Shown: one piece after another, positions 56,901-64,000 of the stretch
Position numbering within the stretch: the first letter of the stretch is position 1
How the letters are laid out: every line of letters begins with the position of its first letter
NCBI RefSeq assembly: GCF_006152115.1
Contig: NZ_VDFU01000019.1
Coordinates: forward strand, 1 to 64,000
Source: Rubellimicrobium rubrum
GTDB lineage: Bacteria; Pseudomonadota; Alphaproteobacteria; Rhodobacterales; Rhodobacteraceae
Length of the DNA: 64,000 bases
Direction: 5' to 3'
Notes under the pieces: model-generated
Told to the model about the DNA's origin: nothing
The model's input: the letters and a program-made list of their open reading frames with translations, nothing else
Databases searched by the model: none
Translations under genes and position numbers: made by a program

Positions 56901-57369
56901 CATCGAGCTCGCGGAACTGGGGCGACACCCCAGCTTCCAAGGGGAAGCGCCGCAGGAGCGAGGCACAGAACGCGTGAATGGTCTGGATCTTGAGGCCGCC
57001 TGGCGTTTCGAGCGCCTGCGCGAAGAGCCTGCGCGCCTCGGCCAAGTTCACCGGTTCCAGCCCTTCGGTCAGGCCCAGGCCGCGCAGCTCGGCGATGAGC
57101 CTTTCGTCCTCCTTCATGGCCCAGCCGCCCAGGCGCTTGAAGAGGCGGGTCTGCATCTCGGCTGCGGCGGCCTTGGTGTAGGTAAGGCAAAGGATGTTAG
57201 CCGGGTCCACGCCCGCGAGCAGGAGCCGCGCGACCCGATCGGTCAGCACCCGCGTCTTGCCCGAGCCCGCATTGGCCGACAGCCACGTCGACGCACGCGG
57301 GTCTGCGGCCTGGCGCTGCCGCTCGGCCGCCGGGTGGTCGGCCAGGAAGGATGGACGGGGAGCGGTCAT
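53944..57369 (-). CDS. addA: Double-strand break repair helicase-nuclease AddA
   Basis: 1141 residues. UvrD-type helicase: Walker A STWLSANAGSGKTRVLTDRVARLLL (about 28-52), DFDDLIARARNLL, ILVDEAQDTSPGQWAVI, VVGDRKQSIFSFQGADAEGF, MTVHGSKGLEAPIVFLPD and LLYVAMTRAESWLVV. The C-terminal RecB-like nuclease has HLALEHLPR, VIEAEALIANPDLAPLFG and VTAIDFKTNRVVP. With AddB it resects DNA ends for RecA loading. It lies 43 nt downstream of addB. Confidence 0.97.
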   Translation of the reverse strand: MTAPRPSFLADHPAAERQRQAADPRASTWLSANAGSGKTRVLTDRVARLLLAGVDPANILCLTYTKAAAAEMQTRLFKRLGGWAMKEDERLIAELRGLGLTEGLEPVNLAEARRLFAQALETPGGLKIQTIHAFCASLLRRFPLEAGVSPQFRELDDRGMALLRAEVAEDMAVGPQAHLVDAVARHLSGDAFERMLTEIAGKRDAFWPGPAESDLRGLLALPDGMTEETLLTCIEAAERRQLLRDLVALCGTGGVNDQKAARALARVCEHAPFRLESLAELEKWFLYGESAEKNGPFTAKLGAFPTKALRGKDPDLVERLEELMREVEAARDLRLCLQAHARNRDLHAFAAAFVEAYERRKLARGLLDFDDLIARARNLLTDPAVAQWVLWRLDGGIDHILVDEAQDTSPGQWAVIERLADEFASGEGRDPQRHRTVFVVGDRKQSIFSFQGADAEGFDRMQAHFGERLGRIGQTLQSTALEYSFRSSEAVLRVVDATFRDHEGLGDEAPHHLAFRAGMPGRVDLWEPVAKVERAKDERSWTDPVDSVDPEDASLVLARRIAGAVEEILRDGTLPVEVDGIWMRRPVTPGDVMILVQRRSALFSAIIRELKKRNLDVAGADRLKLRAELAVRDIEAVLRFLALPDDSLSLACALRSPLFGWTEKQLYALAQPRPEGQSLWDALWARGESEARAILKDLREKADFLRPYDLVNRLLLRHDGRRRLIARLGPEAEDGIDAFLSQALTYEAEAVPSLTGFLEWRGQDEVEVKRQMDAAGDRIRVMTVHGSKGLEAPIVFLPDCAKRTAPPLSPLYSMPGGKHVLWACAKDDMPGAMRARKAALIEAQERERQRLLYVAMTRAESWLVVCAAGECGGAADSWHGAVREGLVRLDAPEHPFFDEPGGRRYGGGWDHLPIAPRRARKQPSAPVPAPVFGPVPAPGTRMLARAPSDLGGAKILDGEDADQDPEAVRARSLARGHLMHLALEHLPRTSPDTVLALLAATEEAALAGDLGEIVIEAEALIANPDLAPLFGPGTLAEAEVSAAVEGLGRLHGLIDRLIVTPEAVTAIDFKTNRVVPESPDQVPESILRQLGAYAAMLAALYPGREVRTAVLWTRHARLMELPSSLVMTALQRAVDPPGLAT

Positions 57370-57412
57370 GCGGCGGAGGGCGGTGTCCTGGGTCGCGTCA
57401 AGGGGGACGCTA

Positions 57413-60352
57413 TCAGACCATGTCCTCCGGCGTCACGGGGGTCGCATGATCCCATTCGCCGTATCTGGCAAGATGGTCATAGTCCCCTTCCCAGTCCTCT
57501 CGTTCCACCGCCATGCGGGCCGAGAAGCCGCGGGCGGGCTCCATCCAGGCCCGCAAAAGTGTCTGGAGCTCGTCCCAGACCTGATCGGGGGTGACCTCCG
57601 CAAGCGGCGCGGGCGTGACCTTGGGGTTGGAGCCCAGGCCCACGAAGAACGCCTCGGAGACCTTCATCGCGCCCAAGGCCCCGAACGCGCCCCGTTCGGC
57701 CATGGCTGTCATGAGGAGAAGCTGCTTGGCGAACTGCTTCTGCTGCTTTTCCGTCGGCACCTGCCCGGTCTTGTAGTCGAGGATCACGGCTTGCCGGTCG
57801 GGCGTGATGTCGATCCGGTCGGCCTTTGCGACCAAGGTGATGCCCAGGCCCGGAACCTCGATTTCGCCCTTGGTCTCGAATAGCTGGGGTGTGGCTTTCG
57901 TGCGACGCTCGACTTCCTTTTCCAGGAAATCGGGGGTCACACGGGCCAAATGAGCGAGCCAGAGGCGTCGCATGACCGGCCAGGCGCAGTCCTTCTCGAA
58001 GACGTCGGAAGCCATCTGCAGCAGTTGTGCGGAGGCGTCGGACCGGTCGGGAGCAATTCCGGCGCTCACGAACCTTTCAAGGGCCTTGTGCATCACCGTC
58101 CCGCGCAGCGGCGCATCCGGCGCGGCCGTCAGGGGATCAAGCGCAGGCAGGCGCAGCACCGATTCGGCATAGACCGAATAGGGATCGCGCCGAAGCCGCT
58201 CGATGGCGGTGACCGAGATGCGTCTGGGGCGATGCTCCGGTGGCGGTCGAGGCGATGGCCGAGGGGCGGCTTCCTCGCGGTGCAGCGGCCGCGAAAGGGC
58301 GGCGGAGCGGGCCAGCCAGCGGTCGCCCCGCTCCTTCATGGCTGCGACGGCCTCGGGACCGCTCTGGTGCGGGAGCCCTTCCAGGAGGTTGAGCAGGCGG
58401 TTCAGCCAGCGCGAGGGCACGGTCGGCGCCTCGTCGGTGCGGACGGCTCGCGTGATCCAGGCCTCGGGCGCCCCCAAGGCCAGCATGTAATCGAGAGCGG
58501 CCTGCCCGATGCGCCGTTCGGGAAGCGGCAGGCCCGCCGTCTCGCGCATGCGGCGGTTGAGCCAGGGGTCCGTGGACGCGGCTGGAGGCCAGACGCCTTC
58601 GTTCATGCCACCCAGGATCACGAGATCCGCAGTCTGCGCCCGCGCCTCCAGGGTGCCCCAGATCAGCGCCTGCGGATGGCCCCGGTCGCGTTCGCGCACC
58701 TCGGCGGTGTTCAGGACACCGTCGAACAGGCTCGCATAGTCGCGAGGCGACAGCCGGCCCCCCGCGTCCGCATGACGGGCGAGCTGGTCGCAGACCCGCC
58801 GTGCCTCCCGGCCAGGGGCTTCCTGCCAGAGCGGCGGCGAGCCGGTCGTCCCAGGGCCCATCGACACAAGCTCGGCCAAGGCCAGGTGATCGGCGACATG
58901 GTCCGCCAGCATCCGCTCCTCGCGCGGGCGGAAGCGGTCGAGCAGCCCCGCCAGCCAGTCGGCCCAAGGGCCGATCCCGTGATCCTGCCCGAGCCGTGCC
59001 GCCGCAAAGGCGCGGATGGTCCCGCCGTCGGGCATCGGCGGGCCCCGACGACGCAGCGACAGTTCCAAGTCGTGCGTGCGCCGGAGGTGCGGGCCGCGCT
59101 CGCTTCCTGCATGGCAAAGCGGGTGCTTCAGCAAGGACAGCAGCCCCTCGCCGGTAAGACGTGCGCCGCGCAGGTCCGCGACCTGCCTAAGGAGGCGCCC
59201 CGGAGGCGACAAGGGCAGCGGCTCGCCCGCACTGTCGTCCGGCGCCACGCCCCAGCGGTCCAGCGCAGCGGCGACCGCCCGCGTCAGGACGCGATCGGGC
59301 GTCACGAGGGCGCAGGTCTGCCCGTCCTCGATGGCCTGCCGCATCCGAAGCGCGATGGCCTCGGCCTCGGCGCGCGGCGAGGGGGCTTCGATCAGCGTGA
59401 TCCGGTCGCAGGCGGGGGCCAGATCGCCCAAGAGAGGTCCTTCGGACAGCCATTGGTCTGTGACAGGCGGCGGCCGCAGCGAAAGGGAGACGAGCCGGTT
59501 CCGCAGGGCGTTCGGGGCAGGCGTCGCCGACCAGGATCGCACTTCGGCCGGAGCCAGACGCAGCCGGCGTAACAGGCCAGCGTAAAGGTACTGGGGATGA
59601 TCCTCCCCGGTCAGAGGCCCGTCCAGCCGCTCCCAGATAGGCCCGGGCAACTCCGGGTCGAAGCCTGGAAGGACCACGGCCCCTTGCGGCAGGCGCGCGA
59701 CGGCCTCCATGAACCGCATGGTCCCTCCGCGGGATCCAGTGGCGCCCGCGACGATCACCGGCCCGTCGGGCGGCTCGGTCAGCCAGCGCCGCTCTAGCCG
59801 CTCCATCACCCGGCGCATCCGAGCCTCGCCGTCCGGCGCCCCTTCGGCGTCGAACCAGGGCTCGAGAATCTGCAGGAAGCGCAGCGACCGGGCCCAATGC
59901 CCGGAGAGATCCGCAACGTCGAGACCCGCGATGGCCGAAGGGGCCACGCCTTCGCCCTGCATCTCCTCCATGAGGTCCGCAAGGCTGTCCGACAGGTCGA
60001 AAAGACGGGCGCGTGGGGCGAGGTCCGGCTCGCGCGCGAGCAGGGCCGCGATGAGCTGCGACAGCTCCAGCCTGCGCCGCAGCGCCGGAACAGGGGGCGG
60101 CAGGTCCGCCCCGATCGGGTCCTGCGCCACATCGTTGATCAGACGGATCCGCGGCACCATGCGCGCAGGCCCCGCATCGAACACCTCGCGGAGGCGGCGC
60201 TGCATCCGGCGGGTGGGGACATGGATCGTGACCCGCGCCCAAGCCTCGGGCGGACCGCCGTCGAGACGCTCGGCAAGACCACGCAGCATCTCGGTCGCAA
60301 AGTCGGTGCCTGGCGGGAGGGCGAACAGACGTGGGCCGGGGGACTCGAACAT
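57413..60352 (-). CDS. addB: Double-strand break repair protein AddB
   Basis: 979 residues. Helicase-like fold with RLELSQLIAALLAREPDLAP, ALVTPDRVLTRAVAAAL, LVILGGMNEGVWPP and SVTAIERLRRDPYSVYAESVLRL. The C-terminal nuclease has LRGTVMHKALERF and AVILDYKTGQVPTEKQQKQF. The N-terminus lacks a Walker A P-loop (it begins MFESPGPRLFALPPGTDF), usual for alphaproteobacterial AddB. The ATG is one base after the murU stop, tying it to the tsaE-amgK-murU group. Confidence 0.95.
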   Translation of the reverse strand: MFESPGPRLFALPPGTDFATEMLRGLAERLDGGPPEAWARVTIHVPTRRMQRRLREVFDAGPARMVPRIRLINDVAQDPIGADLPPPVPALRRRLELSQLIAALLAREPDLAPRARLFDLSDSLADLMEEMQGEGVAPSAIAGLDVADLSGHWARSLRFLQILEPWFDAEGAPDGEARMRRVMERLERRWLTEPPDGPVIVAGATGSRGGTMRFMEAVARLPQGAVVLPGFDPELPGPIWERLDGPLTGEDHPQYLYAGLLRRLRLAPAEVRSWSATPAPNALRNRLVSLSLRPPPVTDQWLSEGPLLGDLAPACDRITLIEAPSPRAEAEAIALRMRQAIEDGQTCALVTPDRVLTRAVAAALDRWGVAPDDSAGEPLPLSPPGRLLRQVADLRGARLTGEGLLSLLKHPLCHAGSERGPHLRRTHDLELSLRRRGPPMPDGGTIRAFAAARLGQDHGIGPWADWLAGLLDRFRPREERMLADHVADHLALAELVSMGPGTTGSPPLWQEAPGREARRVCDQLARHADAGGRLSPRDYASLFDGVLNTAEVRERDRGHPQALIWGTLEARAQTADLVILGGMNEGVWPPAASTDPWLNRRMRETAGLPLPERRIGQAALDYMLALGAPEAWITRAVRTDEAPTVPSRWLNRLLNLLEGLPHQSGPEAVAAMKERGDRWLARSAALSRPLHREEAAPRPSPRPPPEHRPRRISVTAIERLRRDPYSVYAESVLRLPALDPLTAAPDAPLRGTVMHKALERFVSAGIAPDRSDASAQLLQMASDVFEKDCAWPVMRRLWLAHLARVTPDFLEKEVERRTKATPQLFETKGEIEVPGLGITLVAKADRIDITPDRQAVILDYKTGQVPTEKQQKQFAKQLLLMTAMAERGAFGALGAMKVSEAFFVGLGSNPKVTPAPLAEVTPDQVWDELQTLLRAWMEPARGFSARMAVEREDWEGDYDHLARYGEWDHATPVTPEDMV

Positions 60353-60353
60353 C

Positions 60354-61034
60354 TCAGTCCTCCGCGGTTACGAGTCGTTCGGCCAAGGCCAGGTTCTCTG
60401 GCCGGCCCACGTCGCACCAATGGCCGTCGTAGACGATGCCATGAAGGCCGCCCCGCGCTGCGGCCCGGTCCCAAAGGCGGTTCAGGGAAAACACGGGTTC
60501 GGAAATCTCGGCCAAGCCTTCGGTGCGCAGGATCTGCGCGCCGGTATAGACCTGACCCGCCCCGCGCGCGAGACACCCCGTGGGGTCAAGGTCGAAGTCA
60601 CCCGCGCCCCGGTAGCCCAGCGCCCGGTCCGTGGGAACGAGCAGAAGCAGCGCTTCCATCTCCGGCCTCCACGCGGCAGCCAGATCGACCAGAGGATTCG
60701 GCCCGGCCCAGGCGGCGTCGCTGTTGAGCGTCCAGACAGGACCCGGCCCAAGAAGCGGCAGCGCCGCCTTGAGGCCCCCGCCGGTTTCGAGCAGGCGCTC
60801 GGTCTCATCGGCGACCAGCACGCCCTTGTCCGCGAGATAGCCGCGCATCTGGTCGGCACGGTAGTGGACGTTGACCACGATCGGCTCTGCGCCCGCATCC
60901 TTCGCATGGGTCAGCGCCTGATCGATCAACGGGCGCCCCGCCACCTCGATCAGCGGCTTCGGCCGGTCAGCGGTGAGAGCGCCCATGCGGGTTCCCAGGC
61001 CCGCGGCGAAGATCATGGCGGCGCGGGGGCTCAT
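60354..61034 (-). CDS. murU: N-acetylmuramate-alpha-1-phosphate uridylyltransferase (MurU-like)
   Basis: 226 residues. Nucleotidyltransferase motif MIFAAGLGTRMGALTADRPKPLIEVAGRPLIDQAL, VNVHYRADQMRGYL, TLNSDAAWAG and YDGHWCDVGRPENL match MurU. With the kinase encoded just upstream it would convert MurNAc to UDP-MurNAc, bypassing de novo synthesis and fosfomycin-sensitive MurA. The ATG overlaps the kinase stop (ATGA). Assignment is by pairing and motifs. Confidence 0.87.
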   Translation of the reverse strand: MSPRAAMIFAAGLGTRMGALTADRPKPLIEVAGRPLIDQALTHAKDAGAEPIVVNVHYRADQMRGYLADKGVLVADETERLLETGGGLKAALPLLGPGPVWTLNSDAAWAGPNPLVDLAAAWRPEMEALLLLVPTDRALGYRGAGDFDLDPTGCLARGAGQVYTGAQILRTEGLAEISEPVFSLNRLWDRAAARGGLHGIVYDGHWCDVGRPENLALAERLVTAED

Positions 61035-62011
61035 GCGGGGACAGGCGGCGCTGGCACGGCGGCGCGGATCAGCGGTTCCAATGGCCGGAGCGCCGGATGG
61101 GCAAGATCACCTTGCACATGGTTCCAAACGCGGGGCAGCAGGCGCAGGTAGCCGGGCTTGCCCCTTTCCCCTGCCAGACGGGCAAAGACACCGAGGATGC
61201 GCAGGTTGCGCTGAAGCCCCAGGATGGCCGCAGCTGCGGCGACGTGAGCCTCGTCACGGCCTGTGAGGTCGGCGAAGCGGCGAATCATCCTGGCCCGCAG
61301 CGCGGCGTCCGTGTCGCGGCGCGCGTCGCGCAAAAGCGAGGCCAGATCGTATTCTGGCGGGGCCAACACGGCGTCCTGGAAGTCGAGGAGGCCCATCCGG
61401 TCGGTTCCCGCACGGTCCGGACGCCAGACGAGGTTCTCGGCGTGGTAGTCGCGCAGGGCCAGCACAGGGGCGTCGGAGGCATGGCTTTCCAAGGCCTCTC
61501 GCAGGCGTCCGGTGATCTCGGCTGCGGCGCGCGGGTCCGTGCCGGGGGTGTAGTAATCCCACAGAGGAGCGATCATTCCGGCGGCTCGGATTGGGGTCAA
61601 GGCCACCAGACCCTCCGGTGGCCGCGAGGCTTGCAGGCGGACCAGAACGTCGATCGCGACATCGCAAAGGAGTTCGGATTCCGTGGGACGCTGTCCAAGC
61701 CAGGCCGCCATGTGCCAGGGCCCCAGATCCTCGAGAAGGACAAGGCCCGCATCCTGGGCCAGCACCTCGGGCGCGCAAAGGCCGATGCTCCGCAGATGTG
61801 CGCCGATCCGCAGGAAGGGGCTCAGGGAGGCCGGTTCCCCTCGGGCGTCCATCAGGATCGCCGTACGTCCGTCGGGCGAGGTCAGCCGTTCATACCGCCG
61901 CCCCGAGGCATCCCCGGCCAAGGCCGCGCGCGACCACCCCGCGGCGGGCGAGGCGGCCAGGAAGGCGGCGCACGGATCAGCCATTTGGGCGGTAGTGGAC
62001 AGATCAGCCAT
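61031..62011 (-). CDS. amgK: Sugar phosphotransferase, AmgK-like N-acetylmuramate/N-acetylglucosamine kinase
   Basis: 326 residues, an aminoglycoside-phosphotransferase fold. DASGRRYERL, LVLLEDLGPWHMAAWL, the catalytic loop VLALRDYHAENLVW and LLDFQDAVLAPPEYDLASLLRDARRD are intact. AmgK phosphorylates MurNAc at C1 for peptidoglycan recycling. ATG 62011 overlaps the tsaE stop by 8 nt; ATG 61984 is an alternative. The AmgK-MurU pairing is strong evidence of function. Confidence 0.87.
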   Translation of the reverse strand: MADLSTTAQMADPCAAFLAASPAAGWSRAALAGDASGRRYERLTSPDGRTAILMDARGEPASLSPFLRIGAHLRSIGLCAPEVLAQDAGLVLLEDLGPWHMAAWLGQRPTESELLCDVAIDVLVRLQASRPPEGLVALTPIRAAGMIAPLWDYYTPGTDPRAAAEITGRLREALESHASDAPVLALRDYHAENLVWRPDRAGTDRMGLLDFQDAVLAPPEYDLASLLRDARRDTDAALRARMIRRFADLTGRDEAHVAAAAAILGLQRNLRILGVFARLAGERGKPGYLRLLPRVWNHVQGDLAHPALRPLEPLIRAAVPAPPVPA

Positions 62012-62471
62012 CGAGGGTCTCCAGGCGAGGGGCCCAGCCCGAAGGCCCCGACAGGGTTGCGGATCGCGAGTTCTCGCCCGTCGGCGCAAGCTCCAGACGG
62101 AGGGCCGAAGATGGCATGTAGGGGCCCAGGCGGTCGGGCCATTCGATCAGGCAGATCGCTTCCTCCATCGCAGCCAGCAAGCCCAGTTCCGCCACCTCGT
62201 CGGGATGGGACAGGCGATATAGGTCGGCGTGCCAGATCGTGTCCCGGCCATCCTCATAAGTCTGCACGAGGGTGAAGGTGGGCGAAGGAATTTCCGCCAC
62301 GGGATCCTCAAGTCGCGCGCGGATCAGCGCGCGGGCAAAGGCCGACTTCCCGGCCCCGACCGGCCCTGAGAGAAGGATCGTGTCCCCGGGAACGAGGCGC
62401 CCCGCAAGCCAAGCGGCCAGGCGAGCCGTTTCGGCTTCGGTGGAAAGAGGGAGTGGTCCGGCCAGCAGCAT
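62004..62471 (-). CDS. tsaE: tRNA threonylcarbamoyladenosine biosynthesis ATPase TsaE
   Basis: 155 residues. LPLSTEAETARLAAWLAGRL, Walker A LLSGPVGAGKSAFARALIRA, EIPSPTFTLVQTYEDG and HADLYRLSHPDEVAELGL identify TsaE (YjeE). It supports t6A37 formation with TsaB and TsaD. First gene of tsaE-amgK-murU-addB-addA; 79 bp downstream of the PAS-domain gene on the same strand. Confidence 0.95.
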   Translation of the reverse strand: MLLAGPLPLSTEAETARLAAWLAGRLVPGDTILLSGPVGAGKSAFARALIRARLEDPVAEIPSPTFTLVQTYEDGRDTIWHADLYRLSHPDEVAELGLLAAMEEAICLIEWPDRLGPYMPSSALRLELAPTGENSRSATLSGPSGWAPRLETLDG

Positions 62472-62550
62472 CGCCTGAGATTATGCAGCCCCGTTCCGGC
62501 TCACCAGCCCCAGACCGGACCGAATGATCAAGGTTCTGCCGTGCTGCATC

Positions 62551-64000
62551 CTAAAGGGACGAAATCAGCAGTTCCGGGCTGATGGGCATCTCCTGAGGCC
62601 CAGCAGCGTCCGCTCTGGAACCGGCCGCACCGTCCTCCCTGGCCTCGGGGGGGCAAGGCCGGAAGGTCACCAGGGTTCCCCCTCGAGGGAGCGGCAGCAT
62701 GCGAAGGATCAGGCCTCCACCGCGCCGCAGCGTCAGCTCCGTCCCTTCGGTCCTGCCCGGTGCTCCGACCCCCTCGCGTAGCCTCCGCCAGAGGGGGAGC
62801 GGCAGGCTGGCCGCTTCCCAGCGGGTCAGCTCGCTGTCCAGATCGGCCTTGGCCAAGTCGTCCGCCGACAGACCCCAAAGATCCTCGTAGGTGGAGTTGG
62901 CGAGCGAGAGCACACCAGTAGCCGAGAACACCGCGATCGCCTGATCCATCGCATCCAGCACCGCCCGGGTCATGTCGAGCTCGGTCCGGAACCGGCGGGT
63001 CAAGCCGATCTCGTCGCTGATATCCTCGAACAGGAAGGCCAGGGCCCCATCGGGATGGGGCCGCCCAGTCACCCGGTAGGTCTGGCCGGCAGGCAAGGTC
63101 CATGTCTCGCAGTACTGCCCCTGTTCGGCCGCGGACTCCAGGGCGGCAACGTTCTCGCGCCAGCTGCGATAATCCCGAGGCTCGGGCAGGATCTTGGCCT
63201 CGCGCAGGCGGTCGAGCACGGTCGCCACCACCGGTCTTTCGCTCAGGAACGCGGCAGGCAGGCCCGTCAGGTCGACGAAGGCTGGGTTGAACAGCGCCAG
63301 CCGCCGCTCCCTGTCGAAGACGGCCAAACCCGTGCGCAGTTGCGCAAAGGTCTTGGCCAGCGTCTGCACGAGATGGTGCCGGGCCGACTCGGCCAGGACA
63401 AGACCGCCGACATCGGTGGCGAAGTGCAGGCTGCCTTCGCTGCGGCGGACGCTGGTCACCTCGTACCAGAGCGGATCACGTCCGTCCGGCATCGGGATCG
63501 CCAACCGGCGCTGGTCCGAGACGCCTTCGGCCAGATCTGCCGGAACCTCGAACAGCGGCGCCTTGGGCCAATTGGGCCTGATCAGTGCCGGTGCGCCGGG
63601 CTTTGCGCCATCGTGACGGAGGGTCCGGACATGATCGGCCAGCGCCAGATAGGCGGAGTTCGCCCAGGACAGTGCGCCTTGAGCATCAAGCATCCAGATG
63701 GGTTGCGGCGCGTTCTCGGCCAAACCCCTGAGCAGCGTGAGCTCGGCCTCGGCCGCGTCGACCGACAGGCGTTCGAAGCTGGCGAGGGCCTTCTCGTCCA
63801 GCCGGAGCGTCAGCTGGAGCGCGGCCGCATTGCCCCGCGCCTCGAGGGTGCCGGCGTCTGCCGAGGCAAGCCTGAGACGGCCCGCCGGGGGCAGCGAAGC
63901 CAGCCGTTGTCGCAGGTCGGTACCGAAACTGCGGGCAAGAAGGGCCAGAAGCGTCGTCAGGTCCACTTCGTTGTGGCCCTGCGTCCGCAGGAGCCGCCGG
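62551..64000 (-). CDS. PAS-domain signalling protein, DivL-like, C-terminal part (cut by window edge)
   Basis: 483 codons are visible and the frame stays open past a GTG at 63966 to the edge, so the N-terminus is missing. At least three PAS regions: LLRGLAENAPQPIWMLDAQGALSWANSAYLALA, LAKTFAQLRTGLAVFDRERRLALFNPAFVDLTGLP, and VLDAMDQAIAVFSATGVLSLANSTYEDLWGLSADDL. No histidine-kinase dimerisation or ATPase domain follows; the protein ends about 125 residues after the last PAS start with an Ala/Gly-rich tail. Position just before tsaE recalls divL in Caulobacter, but this is inference. Confidence 0.75.
   Translation of the reverse strand, partial: RRLLRTQGHNEVDLTTLLALLARSFGTDLRQRLASLPPAGRLRLASADAGTLEARGNAAALQLTLRLDEKALASFERLSVDAAEAELTLLRGLAENAPQPIWMLDAQGALSWANSAYLALADHVRTLRHDGAKPGAPALIRPNWPKAPLFEVPADLAEGVSDQRRLAIPMPDGRDPLWYEVTSVRRSEGSLHFATDVGGLVLAESARHHLVQTLAKTFAQLRTGLAVFDRERRLALFNPAFVDLTGLPAAFLSERPVVATVLDRLREAKILPEPRDYRSWRENVAALESAAEQGQYCETWTLPAGQTYRVTGRPHPDGALAFLFEDISDEIGLTRRFRTELDMTRAVLDAMDQAIAVFSATGVLSLANSTYEDLWGLSADDLAKADLDSELTRWEAASLPLPLWRRLREGVGAPGRTEGTELTLRRGGGLILRMLPLPRGGTLVTFRPCPPEAREDGAAGSRADAAGPQEMPISPELLISSL

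Noticed and set aside
55357-57594. A 745-codon plus-strand open frame opposite addA and the end of addB
   Set aside because: Antisense shadow of addA, whose helicase and nuclease motifs are unambiguous; no recognisable domain or start signal.

Overview
The window is a dense, high-GC alphaproteobacterial chromosome segment, most likely Rhodobacteraceae/Paracoccaceae. The evidence is gene content and order: mnmE-mnmG-rsmG-parA-parB, the hslV N-terminal extension, AddAB instead of RecBCD, an AmgK/MurU pair beside tsaE, and a Tim44-like gene beside mltA. No rRNA, tRNA, insertion sequence, prophage or CRISPR array was seen. Nearly all bases are coding and many genes overlap by 1-4 nt (ATGA or TGATG junctions), so operons can be read directly.

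Layout. 1-3.3 kb (minus): rimP-nusA-rnpM(ylxR)-infB, preceded by a good promoter and a hairpin-plus-U-tract that may be an attenuator. 3.3-10.4 kb: a shortened family-5 solute-binding protein, proline iminopeptidase, ubiG, a comF-grxC-nitrilase operon, an NDUFAF5-like methyltransferase, and hemH with a structured leader. 10.5-15.5 kb: a polyol-type binding protein with gluconokinase, two L,D-transpeptidases around a CAP-domain lipoprotein, and an rlmD/rumA-like rRNA methyltransferase. 15.5-24.3 kb: a two-gene ABC exporter, a CCA-adding enzyme, two Nudix hydrolases, hslO and argG. 24.3-34.6 kb: rbsK-maeB, mutS, hrcA-grpE, and rph-rdgB-hemW.

34.6-45.1 kb is the replication-origin neighbourhood. 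parB, parA, rsmG, mnmG, mnmE, rho and hemJ run leftward; maf, aroE, coaE and dnaQ run rightward. Between them lies the only gap over 300 bases. It holds three 8/9 DnaA boxes, weaker boxes, eight GANTC (CcrM-type) sites in about 300 bp and an 11-bp direct repeat, and I call it candidate oriC. One parS-like site forms the first codons of mnmG; another lies inside the rRNA methyltransferase gene at 14.85 kb, 600 bp from a perfect DnaA box.

45.1-64 kb: secB and fxsA; a tightly overlapping Tim44-like/mltA/smr/DAG-kinase/metallophosphoesterase operon; trxA-hslV-(membrane protein)-hslU; addB-addA; and a tsaE-amgK-murU cell-wall-recycling group downstream of a PAS-domain protein (DivL-like) cut by the window edge.

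Most genes are housekeeping: translation and transcription control, heat shock, DNA repair, cofactor synthesis, envelope maintenance and chromosome segregation. The less ordinary items are the origin architecture, the rimP and hemH leaders, the nusA/rnpM palindrome, two solute-binding proteins without transporters, a membrane gene inserted between hslV and hslU, and an MltA with no visible signal peptide.
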